DNA of 8,172 nucleotides, taken from assembly GCA_018374635.1 (NCBI GenBank), contig JAHAEW010000110.1:1-8172 (forward strand). The letters are read 5' to 3'. The notes below the pieces were generated by a model. That model worked only from the letters and a program-made list of their open reading frames with translations. It made no database searches and was not told the DNA's origin. Of the stretch, positions 1 to 5,627 are shown piece by piece (the stretch's first letter is position 1; each line of letters opens with the position of its first letter). This stretch comes from Clostridiales bacterium (GTDB taxonomy: Bacteria > Bacillota > Clostridia > Oscillospirales > Oscillospiraceae). The position numbers and the translations under genes are program-made.

Positions 1-31
1 CTTTTCGGGAATCCTTTTTCCAGTTCTCCAT
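1..31 (-). CDS. 5' fragment of outward-facing gene in the terminal repeat (left copy)
   Basis: Only the first ten codons (MENWKKDSRK) lie in the window, so the product cannot be identified. The ATG at 31-29 follows a purine-rich ribosome binding site (AGGGGG, 7 bases upstream) and an extended -10 box at 60-52 on the minus strand. The same start and leader occur in the right-hand copy, pointing the other way, which supports a real expressed gene of a multicopy element. A transposase is the likeliest reading: the ORF begins about 70 bp from the repeat edge behind a hairpin, as in IS200/IS605-type elements. That is inference from layout, not from protein similarity. Confidence 0.45.
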   Translation of the reverse strand, partial: MENWKKDSRK

Positions 32-99
32 ATTCAATCCCCCTTTTCTTTATTATACCAGAAGAACCCCGCCGCTGGCGAGGTTCTTTGACAGACTGA
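3..99 (-). repeat. 97-bp perfect inverted repeat, left copy
   Basis: Positions 3-99 are the exact reverse complement of 8076-8172, with no mismatch in 97 bases; identity stops at 100 versus 8075. Read outward (minus strand) the copy holds, in order: a short end starting TCAGTCTGTC, a 12-bp hairpin with a 3-nt loop (88-62), a TGnTATAAT extended -10 box (60-52), a ribosome binding site and the start of an ORF. The organisation suggests the left end of a mobile element with an insulating hairpin ahead of its gene. The rest of the element is outside the window. Confidence 0.8.
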
Positions 100-131
100 G
101 ACGGCCCCGGGATCTCTCCCGGGGCCGTCTC
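98..131 (-). terminator. GC-rich 15-bp hairpin downstream of moeA, abutting the repeat
   Basis: Perfect 15-bp arms (98-112 and 117-131) enclose a 4-nt loop. On the minus strand it lies 49 bp past the moeA stop and would be a strong terminator stem. It has no T-run after it: the 97-bp repeat begins within its last two bases. Either the T-tract was displaced by the neighbouring element or the hairpin does another job. Confidence 0.6.
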
Positions 132-140
132 CAGCGGGCG

Positions 141-167
141 TAAAAATGTTGATACGCTTCTCAACAT
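141..167 (-). terminator. Possible weak intrinsic terminator after moeA
   Basis: On the minus strand, 7-bp arms ATGTTGA and TCAACAT (167-161 and 152-146) with an 8-nt loop are followed directly by TTTTTA. It lies 14 bases after the moeA stop. The stem is short and AT-rich, so it may act together with the strong hairpin just beyond it (131-98). A second small palindrome, GAGAACTGTTCTC at 180-168, sits between it and the stop codon. Confidence 0.45.
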
Positions 168-180
168 GAGAACAGTTCTC

Positions 181-1371
181 TTAAAAATCTTCCAGGCCGC
201 GCAGAAGCGTGACCTCCAGCGTCTCGCCGGGCTGGTAGGAGCCACGGCCCAGCTCGGTGATAAAGACGGCGCCCGCCCCCAGCGCGTCGGCCACGCTGCC
301 GCCCCGCCATGGTTTCTGCTTGGTCTGGTATCCGGAGGGCGTGCGCCAGAGCTCCATCATACAGAGGATCTCCATATCGCTGGGGGCCTGGATGGGCTCG
401 GTGAGGATGGCCGGGACGGTCTGGCGGCGTGGGAGGGGCGTGTGGAGCAGCCGGTGCACAATGGCGCGGATGCACCAGTCCATGCCGTAGAGCACCGCCA
501 GGGGAGGGCCGGGCAGATTGATCACCGGTTTCTGTCCAATGAGGGCCACGCACATGGGCTTTCCCGGCGCGGCGGCCACCCAGTGGAAGAGTGCCGCGCC
601 CCGCTCCTCCAGCAGACGGGCGTTAAAATCCTCGGCGCCCTTGGAGGAGCCGCCGTTGAGGAGCACCACGTCGGCCTCCTCCAGCGCCCGGTCCAGGGCG
701 GCCGCCACATCCTCCGGACGGTCCGGCACAATGGGATAACACAGCGGTTCGGCCCCCATCTCCCGGAGGAGATTGTGGGCCAGAATGCTGTTGCTGTCAA
801 TGTTGCACCCGCGCTCCACGGCGGCCCCCAGGGGGACCAGTTCGCTGCCTGTTGGGAGAAAGGCGACTTTTGGCTTTGCAAAGACTTTCACCTGGTCCAT
901 GCCGCCCATGGCCAGACTGGCCAGGTCGAAGGGGCGCAGCTGCCGGTGCTTTGGGACCAGAAGCTGCCCTTTTCGTATGGTGCTGCCGCAGGGCCGGACC
1001 CGGTCCCCGGGTTGGACCGAGGAGATGTCATGGAGCCGGAGCCCGCCTTCGGGCGGGAACTCCACCTGTTCAATGGGGATGACCGCGTCAAAGCGGTCGT
1101 CAAAGTCGTCGCCGGTGTCGGCGCGGCAGAAGTCCTCCCCGATTTTCCAGTGGGACATGTCCGGAATACCCCCGCAGAAGCGGGAGGAAGCGACGGCCAC
1201 GCCGTCCATGGTGGCCGCCCGGACCACGGGGATGGACACCTGGGCGTACAGGTCCTGAACGGGGACCCGGCCCAGAGCCTGGATCGTTGGGACAGTCTCG
1301 CTTCGGGAGATAGGGGCCCAGTGCTGGAAGAGCGTCTCCAGAACGTGGGCGCGGGTGGGCAGTGGGGACAT
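181..1371 (-). CDS. moeA: MoeA family molybdopterin molybdotransferase
   Basis: MoeA inserts molybdate (or tungstate) into adenylylated molybdopterin, the last common step of molybdenum cofactor synthesis, in the cytoplasm. The 396-residue length is normal for the family. Visible landmarks are TMDGVAV at 54-60, PTGSEL at 173-178, DSNS at 192-195, GGSSKGAEDF at 240-249, APGKP at 268-272 and LPGPPLAV at 286-293. The canonical LPGNP motif reads LPGPP and the usual GGxSxG loop reads GGSSKG, so this is a divergent clostridial MoeA branch. No extra periplasmic-binding domain is fused to it. The start at 1371 is chosen because AGGAGG lies 7 bases upstream; ATG at 1377 would overlap the preceding stop as ATGA but leaves the binding site one base away. 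It is the last gene of the importer operon, two bases after the methyltransferase stop. Confidence 0.9.
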   Translation of the reverse strand: MSPLPTRAHVLETLFQHWAPISRSETVPTIQALGRVPVQDLYAQVSIPVVRAATMDGVAVASSRFCGGIPDMSHWKIGEDFCRADTGDDFDDRFDAVIPIEQVEFPPEGGLRLHDISSVQPGDRVRPCGSTIRKGQLLVPKHRQLRPFDLASLAMGGMDQVKVFAKPKVAFLPTGSELVPLGAAVERGCNIDSNSILAHNLLREMGAEPLCYPIVPDRPEDVAAALDRALEEADVVLLNGGSSKGAEDFNARLLEERGAALFHWVAAAPGKPMCVALIGQKPVINLPGPPLAVLYGMDWCIRAIVHRLLHTPLPRRQTVPAILTEPIQAPSDMEILCMMELWRTPSGYQTKQKPWRGGSVADALGAGAVFITELGRGSYQPGETLEVTLLRGLEDF

Positions 1372-1373
1372 GG

Positions 1374-2297
1374 TCATACCTCCTTCTCGATCTGTGTCCC
1401 TTCCAGCGCGGAAGAGACGCGCACATCCCACAGGATGCGGCCGTAGCAGGCCTCGATGGACTCGGTGAGCAGGCCGTCGGCGTCGGCATTGCGCTCCATC
1501 CAATCCAGGATGCGGGCCTGATGCTCCGGCGTGCGGGCCTCCTGGGGCAGCGTGTGCTCCATCAGGAGCGCGGCATAGCGCCCGCTGGGCGGGAGCCGCC
1601 GCGCCTGATGGCGGGAATCATAGCTGGTCTCAGGCAGATAGCCCATCAGTAGCAGGGCGTTGAAGAGGGAGTAAAGCCAGCGGATCCCCCAGGCAGGGGC
1701 CTCCGGAGGCAGGTGAAAGACATCCTCCCGGAGACGGCGGCACAGAGAATTGCGGCGGTAGATATGGGTGATATTGCAGCAGTATGCCCGGCTCATGGAC
1801 ACCACCTTCTGAAGGCCCTGTTTCCCGTGGATGGCGGGGGTGAGGGAGCTGAACACCAGGTCAAAGGCTCCCTCCAGCCCCTCGGCCTGGACATCCAGCG
1901 ACTGGAAGTCGGCCACGCGGAGGGTCAGGTTATCCACACCCTGCTTCTGGGCGTAGTCGCTGCCATAGTGGATCATCCGGGGAGAGAGGTCAAAGCCGGT
2001 CACCCAGCGGACCCGGGAGGCAAACGCGGCGGCAAAGCGGGCCGGACCGCAGCCGATATCGGCGATCTCATATTCAGGGCGGAGCAGGCCGCGTGCTTCC
2101 AGATAGGCCATGGTGCTCCGGACCCGGGCGTCCCCCTTCTGGGCCTTGGGTCCCTCCTGCTCCCAGGCGTCCGCCCGCTGATCCCATTTCTGGGCGGAGT
2201 GATCGGGGCGGTCCACAGGCTGGGACTCCTGCATGGAGAGAAAATAGTCCAGATCGCCCCGCAGATCGGGATAGGGTGTGGAGAGAAGCGGTGTCAT
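1374..2297 (-). CDS. Class I SAM-dependent methyltransferase, substrate unknown
   Basis: This 307-residue protein has a Rossmann-fold SAM-binding site: motif I DIGCGPAR at residues 80-87, and the acidic residue ending strand 2 in GFDLSPRMI, Asp103. An N-terminal WDQRADAWEQ segment (38-47) is the helix typical of UbiE/Methyltransf_11-type enzymes. The C-terminal third (about 170-307) is rich in Arg, Tyr and Trp and is not recognised; it may form the substrate pocket. The ATG at 2297 has GAGGAGG 7 bases upstream. The gene is embedded between the importer ATPase (17-bp gap) and moeA (2-bp gap), so it is surely co-transcribed with them. A methyltransferase is not a required step of metal uptake or cofactor assembly, so its acceptor could be a metallophore, a pterin, a metal or metalloid ligand, or a protein. 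None can be chosen from sequence. Confidence 0.85.
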   Translation of the reverse strand: MTPLLSTPYPDLRGDLDYFLSMQESQPVDRPDHSAQKWDQRADAWEQEGPKAQKGDARVRSTMAYLEARGLLRPEYEIADIGCGPARFAAAFASRVRWVTGFDLSPRMIHYGSDYAQKQGVDNLTLRVADFQSLDVQAEGLEGAFDLVFSSLTPAIHGKQGLQKVVSMSRAYCCNITHIYRRNSLCRRLREDVFHLPPEAPAWGIRWLYSLFNALLLMGYLPETSYDSRHQARRLPPSGRYAALLMEHTLPQEARTPEHQARILDWMERNADADGLLTESIEACYGRILWDVRVSSALEGTQIEKEV

Positions 2298-2314
2298 AAC
2301 AGTACCTCCTCAGA

Positions 2315-3112
2315 TCAAAAGGATGCGGCCGGCCGCTGGACCGGCAGGCAGATGGTTCTTTTGGCGCCGTAGCGGTCATGGACCGTGGCGACGTCGATCT
2401 CGATGTGATAGACCGCCTGGAGATGCTCCGGCGTAATGACCTGATCCGGGCTTCCGAAGGCGGAGCGCGCTCCGTCCTGCATCAGCAGCACCTTGCTGCC
2501 GATGGAGGCGGGGCACTCGGGGCTGTGGGTGGACATGACGATGCAGTATCCCTTCTCCGCCAGGTCGGCCACCACCTCCATGAGCAGCTGGTGGTTGGCG
2601 TAGTCCAGGTTGGCGGCCGGTTCATCCAGGACAAAGACCTTGGCCGACTGGCAGATAGCCCGGGCCAGCAGGACGAGCTGGCGCTGTCCTCCGCTGAGCG
2701 CGGTGTATTTCCGGTTGGCAAGGTGGGCGGCGTTGAGTTTTTCCAGAGCGGCAAAGGCGGCCGCGCGGTCGGCCTCCTTGGGGGCGCGGAAGGTGGAAAA
2801 GTGGGCCGAGCGGCCCATCAGGACCACATCCAGCACGGTGTAGGAGAAAACGGGGGTGTGATACTGGGGGATATAGGCGATCCGGCTTGCCAGCTCCCGG
2901 GGGGAGAAGGAGCGCACATCCTGCCCGTCCAACCGGATGCTCCCTCCGGTGATGGGCAGAAGCCCCAGAAGCAAGCGGAAGAGGGTGGTCTTGCCGCACC
3001 CGTTAGGCCCCAGCAGGCAGAGCACCTCCCCCGCGTCGGCGGAGCAGCTCACTCCTTTGACCACGTCTTTTCCGCCATATCCGCCGCGGACCTGGTCCAC
3101 TTCCAGCAGCAT
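2315..3112 (-). CDS. ABC importer ATPase, MolC/FecE/BtuD type (probable molybdate/tungstate)
   Basis: ATPase subunit of a type II (vitamin B12/iron-siderophore-like) ABC importer, acting as a dimer under the membrane. In 265 residues the full motif set is intact: Walker A GPNGCGKTT at 35-43, Q-loop Gln83, signature LSGGQ at 139-143, Walker B VFVLDEP at 159-165 with catalytic Glu164, and switch His196. The stretch after the Q-loop, TVLDVVLMGRSAHFSTF (92-108), closely resembles what I recall of Haemophilus influenzae MolC (HI1470), which energises molybdate/tungstate uptake. That likeness plus the moeA neighbour favours an oxyanion over iron or cobalamin; a siderophore or haem substrate is the alternative. 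ATG at 3112 is one base past the permease stop (TGATATG), implying translational coupling. AAGGAG lies 10 bases upstream, inside the permease's last codons. Confidence 0.93.
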   Translation of the reverse strand: MLLEVDQVRGGYGGKDVVKGVSCSADAGEVLCLLGPNGCGKTTLFRLLLGLLPITGGSIRLDGQDVRSFSPRELASRIAYIPQYHTPVFSYTVLDVVLMGRSAHFSTFRAPKEADRAAAFAALEKLNAAHLANRKYTALSGGQRQLVLLARAICQSAKVFVLDEPAANLDYANHQLLMEVVADLAEKGYCIVMSTHSPECPASIGSKVLLMQDGARSAFGSPDQVITPEHLQAVYHIEIDVATVHDRYGAKRTICLPVQRPAASF

Positions 3113-3113
3113 A

Positions 3114-4151
3114 TCAATCGCGCTCCTTCCGCTTGATGATGAGATAGACAAAGAACGGCGCGCCCATAATGCTGGTCACCACGCCCAGCGGCAGCTCCAT
3201 GGAGAGGATCGAGCGGGCCAGATCATCCATCAGCAGCAGATAGAGGGCGCCCAGCATGGCGCTTGCGGGGATCAGACGGCTGTAATCCACCCCCACCAGG
3301 GCGCGGGCCATATGGGGGATCATGAGGCCCACCCAGCCGATCATGCCGCCCAGACATACGGCGGCGGCGCTGAGGAGGGTGGAGGCCAGGATCAGGATCA
3401 GGCGGAGCCGGCGCACGTTGATGCCCAGCGTGATGGCCTCCTCCTCCTCCAGGGTCAGCAGATTGATCCGCCAGCGCAGCAGCAGGACGACGGCGAGACC
3501 CACCGCCATGGGGACGGCGCTCCAGGAGAAGGCGCTCATGCTGGTCTTGGTCAGACTCCCCATGAGCCAGAACGTGATCTGCTGGAGCACATCGTTGGGG
3601 TCGGAGACATACTTGATCATGGTAACGCCGGCGTTGCACAGGGCCATGACCATGGAGCCGGTGAGCACCAGGCTGAGGATCTGGGAATGGGCCGATTTGC
3701 GGCTGACAAGATAGGAGAAGGCCACGGCGGCAATACCGCCGGTGAACGCCGAGAGCTGAATGAGCCAGTTGGGAGAGCCGCACAAAATGGCAAAGGCGGC
3801 TCCAAGGCTGGCTCCGGAGGAGACCCCCAGAATATCCGGCGAGACCAGGGGATTGCGGAACATACCCTGATAGGTGGCCCCCGCCACCGAGAGAGAGGCC
3901 CCGATAAAGAGCGCCGAGAGGATACGGGGGAGACGGATGCTCCAGAAGATGGTCACGGCCTGAGGCTTGATCTCTCCAACGGACCCAAAGCGGGAGAGGA
4001 AGGCCTGAAACACTTCCTGAGGGGTCAAGGGGTAGTAGCCGATGGCGAAGGAGAAGAGTCCGGCCGCCGCCAGGGCCAGGAACATCCCGGCCAGTATGAG
4101 GCGGTAACGCCTGCGGATCACCGCCTCCTCCTGCTGATATTCCAACTGCAT
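3114..4151 (-). CDS. FecCD/BtuC-family ABC transporter permease (MolB-like)
   Basis: Membrane subunit of the importer, 345 residues with about ten hydrophobic segments, the usual size for the BtuC/FecCD family. After a charged cytoplasmic N-terminus (MQLEYQQEEAVIRRRYR) the first membrane helix follows. The family signature is clear: SIRLPRILSALFIGASLSVAG, then QGMFRNPLVSPDILGVSSGASLG. The LTLEEEEAITLGINV segment in the second half corresponds to the cytoplasmic loop that docks on the ATPase. The C-terminus ends in a short basic tail, KRKERD. ATG at 4151 has AAGGAGG 7 bases upstream; a longer in-frame reading to 4595 would run through the divergent promoter and the neighbouring gene and is rejected. 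It is the first gene of the leftward operon, and its binding-protein partner is transcribed divergently. Confidence 0.93.
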   Translation of the reverse strand: MQLEYQQEEAVIRRRYRLILAGMFLALAAAGLFSFAIGYYPLTPQEVFQAFLSRFGSVGEIKPQAVTIFWSIRLPRILSALFIGASLSVAGATYQGMFRNPLVSPDILGVSSGASLGAAFAILCGSPNWLIQLSAFTGGIAAVAFSYLVSRKSAHSQILSLVLTGSMVMALCNAGVTMIKYVSDPNDVLQQITFWLMGSLTKTSMSAFSWSAVPMAVGLAVVLLLRWRINLLTLEEEEAITLGINVRRLRLILILASTLLSAAAVCLGGMIGWVGLMIPHMARALVGVDYSRLIPASAMLGALYLLLMDDLARSILSMELPLGVVTSIMGAPFFVYLIIKRKERD

Positions 4152-4193
4152 ATCCAGGCCTCCTTCGCTTTCTGCAACAGAACAGAATGGTGC

Positions 4194-4222
4194 TTGACAT
4201 CCGGACAGGATTGTGATAGTGT
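4194..4222 (+). promoter_or_regulatory. Rightward promoter TTGACA-17-TAGTGT for the binding protein
   Basis: A consensus -35 box TTGACA (4194-4199) is separated by 17 bases from TAGTGT (4217-4222), which is preceded by TG at 4214-4215 (extended -10). Transcription would start near 4229, leaving a leader of about 134 nt containing the three dyads described separately. A second candidate, TTGAAA (4247-4252) with TAGTAT (4269-4274) at 16-base spacing, lies inside and after the first dyad. No leftward promoter for the permease operon is convincing; TTGTCG on the minus strand at 4264-4259 is only a possible -35. Confidence 0.5.
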
Positions 4223-4234
4223 CTAAAACATCCA

Positions 4235-4262
4235 GTCGATATATTTTTGAAAAACTATCGAC
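4235..4262. promoter_or_regulatory. Candidate operator dyad GTCGATA-N14-TATCGAC
   Basis: Perfect 7-bp arms (4235-4241, 4256-4262) flank a spacer that itself contains the palindrome TTTTTGAAAAA (4244-4254). The left half, TCGATATAT, recalls the CGnTATAT-type half sites bound by ModE regulators. It sits just after the proposed transcription start of the binding-protein gene and covers the alternative -35 box, where a bound repressor would block both directions. The word GATATATT (4238-4245) recurs at 5574-5581 ahead of the ModE-like gene. Binding by that protein is inference. Confidence 0.45.
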
Positions 4263-4273
4263 AAGACGTAGTA

Positions 4274-4297
4274 TGACACATTCCAGGCGCTGTGTCA
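4274..4297. repeat. Dyad TGACACA-N10-TGTGTCA
   Basis: Perfect 7-bp inverted arms at 4274-4280 and 4291-4297 surround a 10-nt centre. It overlaps the next dyad by two bases. It could be an operator half-site pair or an RNA hairpin in the binding-protein leader; there is no T-run, so it is not an intrinsic terminator. Confidence 0.4.
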
Positions 4298-4325
4298 ATT
4301 CCGACTTGGGCCCGGGTCGGAATTG
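4296..4325. repeat. 30-bp near-perfect palindrome ahead of the binding-protein ribosome site
   Basis: Ten-base arms CAATTCCGAC and GTCGGAATTG enclose a centre built on GGGCCC (4308-4313). Of 30 positions, 26 are symmetric, and the two odd pairs would be U-G wobbles in RNA. It ends 20 bases before the AGAGGAGG ribosome binding site. No T-run follows on either strand, so it is an operator or a leader hairpin rather than a terminator. Confidence 0.5.
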
Positions 4326-4362
4326 GGATAGAAAAGAAAGCAAGAAGAGGAGGTCACCATCG

Positions 4363-5478
4363 TTGAAACGTAATTTGCGGTGTACATCTGGATTGGCGGC
4401 GCTGCTGCTGGCACTGGCGCTGCTGGCCGGATGTACACAGAGCGCTTCGGTTCCCACAGCGACCCCGGCGGCGGAAGCGTCTGCACAGCAGACGGAGCAG
4501 ACCGGACAGCGGGAGATCACCGATATGGCGGGGCGCACCATGACCGTACCGGAGGAGATCCAGTCGGCCTTTTCCACTGGACCGGTCTCGGCCATTTACC
4601 TGTACACACTGGTTCCCGACAAACTGCTGGGCTGGAATTATGAGCTCAATGACATTGAGAAGAGCATCATCCTTCCCCAGTATCATGATCTGCCCAATTT
4701 CGGTATGGGAGACACGGTCAACTACGAGGCTGTGATCGCGGCTGGCCCCACGATTGCCTTCCATGTCTCCGCGATCAATGAGGGGACGAAGGACGAGGCT
4801 GATCAGCTCTCCCAGCAGCTGGGCGTCCCGGTGGTGATGGTCAGCTCCGAGCTGGAGGACGCGGCAGAGGTCTACCGCTTCATGGGAGAGCTCTTTGGCG
4901 TGGAGGAGCAGGCAGAGGCCCTGGCGGAGTATGCTGAGGCCGTCTTTGCGGATGTAGCCGCCATCGATGTCTCCGAGGAGGAGAAGGTCCGCGTCTACTA
5001 TGGAAATGGGGAAAACTCTCTGGAGACCGCTCCGGCCGGTTCCTCCCACGGCGCCATCCTGGACGCGGTGAAAGCGGTCAATGTGGCCGATCTGGAGCTG
5101 GGAGACGGCTCCAGAGTCCGGATCTCTCTGGAGCAGCTGCTGGCCTGGGACCCCGACGTGATCGTGGTCAATGGTGAGCCCAAGTCCAACATGAGCGGCG
5201 GCGCGGCGGCCCAGTCCATTTTGAGCGATCCGGATTTTGCCACCCTCAAAGCCGTACAGGAGGGGAAGGTCTACGGCACACCCAACGCGCCGTTCAGCTG
5301 GGTGGACCGTCCGCCGGGACCCAACCGCCTGGTGGGGATCCGCTGGCTGTCCGGCCTGCTCTATCCAGACCGGGTGCCCTATGACGTGGACGAGGAGGTC
5401 AAGGAGTTCTTCCAGCTCTTCTACCATGTGGATCTGAGCGAGGAGCAGCTGGCGCAGCTCTATGCCGGCACAGTATAG
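4363..5478 (+). CDS. Substrate-binding lipoprotein of the type II ABC importer (MolA-like)
   Basis: Extracytoplasmic receptor that hands its ligand to the adjacent permease/ATPase. The 371-residue protein starts with TTG at 4363, 9 bases after AGAGGAGG. No ATG lies close to that site, and the upstream ATG at 4213 would extend into the promoter. A basic N-terminus and hydrophobic core lead to the lipobox LAGC, with Cys24 as the predicted lipid anchor. A Ser/Thr/Ala/Gln-rich linker follows to about residue 45, then the class III (helical-backbone) binding fold begins at REITDMAGRTMTVPEEI. Near the C-terminus, FSWVDRPPGPNRLVG and LSGLLYPD match the conserved tail of MolA-like/BtuF-like receptors. 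Ligand is inferred as molybdate or tungstate from moeA and the MolC-like ATPase; a siderophore or corrinoid remains possible. It is divergent from its permease and followed by a terminator. Confidence 0.9.
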   Translation: MKRNLRCTSGLAALLLALALLAGCTQSASVPTATPAAEASAQQTEQTGQREITDMAGRTMTVPEEIQSAFSTGPVSAIYLYTLVPDKLLGWNYELNDIEKSIILPQYHDLPNFGMGDTVNYEAVIAAGPTIAFHVSAINEGTKDEADQLSQQLGVPVVMVSSELEDAAEVYRFMGELFGVEEQAEALAEYAEAVFADVAAIDVSEEEKVRVYYGNGENSLETAPAGSSHGAILDAVKAVNVADLELGDGSRVRISLEQLLAWDPDVIVVNGEPKSNMSGGAAAQSILSDPDFATLKAVQEGKVYGTPNAPFSWVDRPPGPNRLVGIRWLSGLLYPDRVPYDVDEEVKEFFQLFYHVDLSEEQLAQLYAGTV

Positions 5479-5500
5479 ATGAAACACTGCCCGTAACAGG

Positions 5501-5540
5501 TGCCCGGAGAGCGCGATGTTCTCCGGGCATTTCTGTCTCC
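5501..5540 (+). terminator. Intrinsic terminator after the binding protein
   Basis: Perfect 10-bp arms TGCCCGGAGA (5501-5510) and TCTCCGGGCA (5520-5529) with a 9-nt loop are followed by a T-rich but interrupted run (TTTCTGTCT). It starts 22 bases after the stop codon and separates this gene from the promoter of the next. Confidence 0.7.
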
Positions 5541-5542
5541 GG

Positions 5543-5570
5543 TTGTCTTTTGGGGCATCTGTGGTATAAT
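5543..5570 (+). promoter_or_regulatory. Promoter TTGTCT-16-TATAAT for the nucleotidyltransferase/ModE-like gene
   Basis: TTGTCT at 5543-5548 and a perfect TATAAT at 5565-5570 are 16 bases apart, and TG at 5562-5563 makes an extended -10. The start of transcription falls near 5577, right on GATATATT (5574-5581), the same 8-mer found in the dyad at 4235-4262. This position would suit autoregulation. Confidence 0.65.
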
Positions 5571-5627
5571 TTTGATATATTGCTGAGAAGATAGATCCAG
5601 GAAGCGGAAAAGGCGGGGAGGGAGCGC

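Noticed and set aside
166..1446. A 426-codon open frame on the plus strand opposite moeA
   Set aside because: It mirrors the moeA codon frame in GC-rich DNA, has no ribosome binding site and gives a low-complexity His/Gly/Ala-rich product with no recognisable domain, whereas moeA has full family motifs.
2937..4226. A 429-codon plus-strand frame opposite the permease
   Set aside because: It is antisense to a clear ten-helix permease, its product is Gly/His/Gln-rich and hydrophilic, and it has no start signals.
4229..4362. Moco riboswitch in the binding-protein leader
   Set aside because: The context is tempting, but the stems seen are simple symmetric palindromes better suited to operators, and I could not match the conserved Moco RNA core by eye.
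4152..4595. N-terminal extension of the permease by 148 residues
   Set aside because: It would run through the divergent promoter, the dyads and the start of the binding protein. ATG at 4151 has a proper AAGGAGG site and gives the normal family length.
4354..5487. A 377-codon minus-strand frame opposite the binding protein
   Set aside because: It is a shadow of the lipoprotein gene, whose lipobox, domain order and ribosome binding site are convincing; it also crosses the lipoprotein's own start region.
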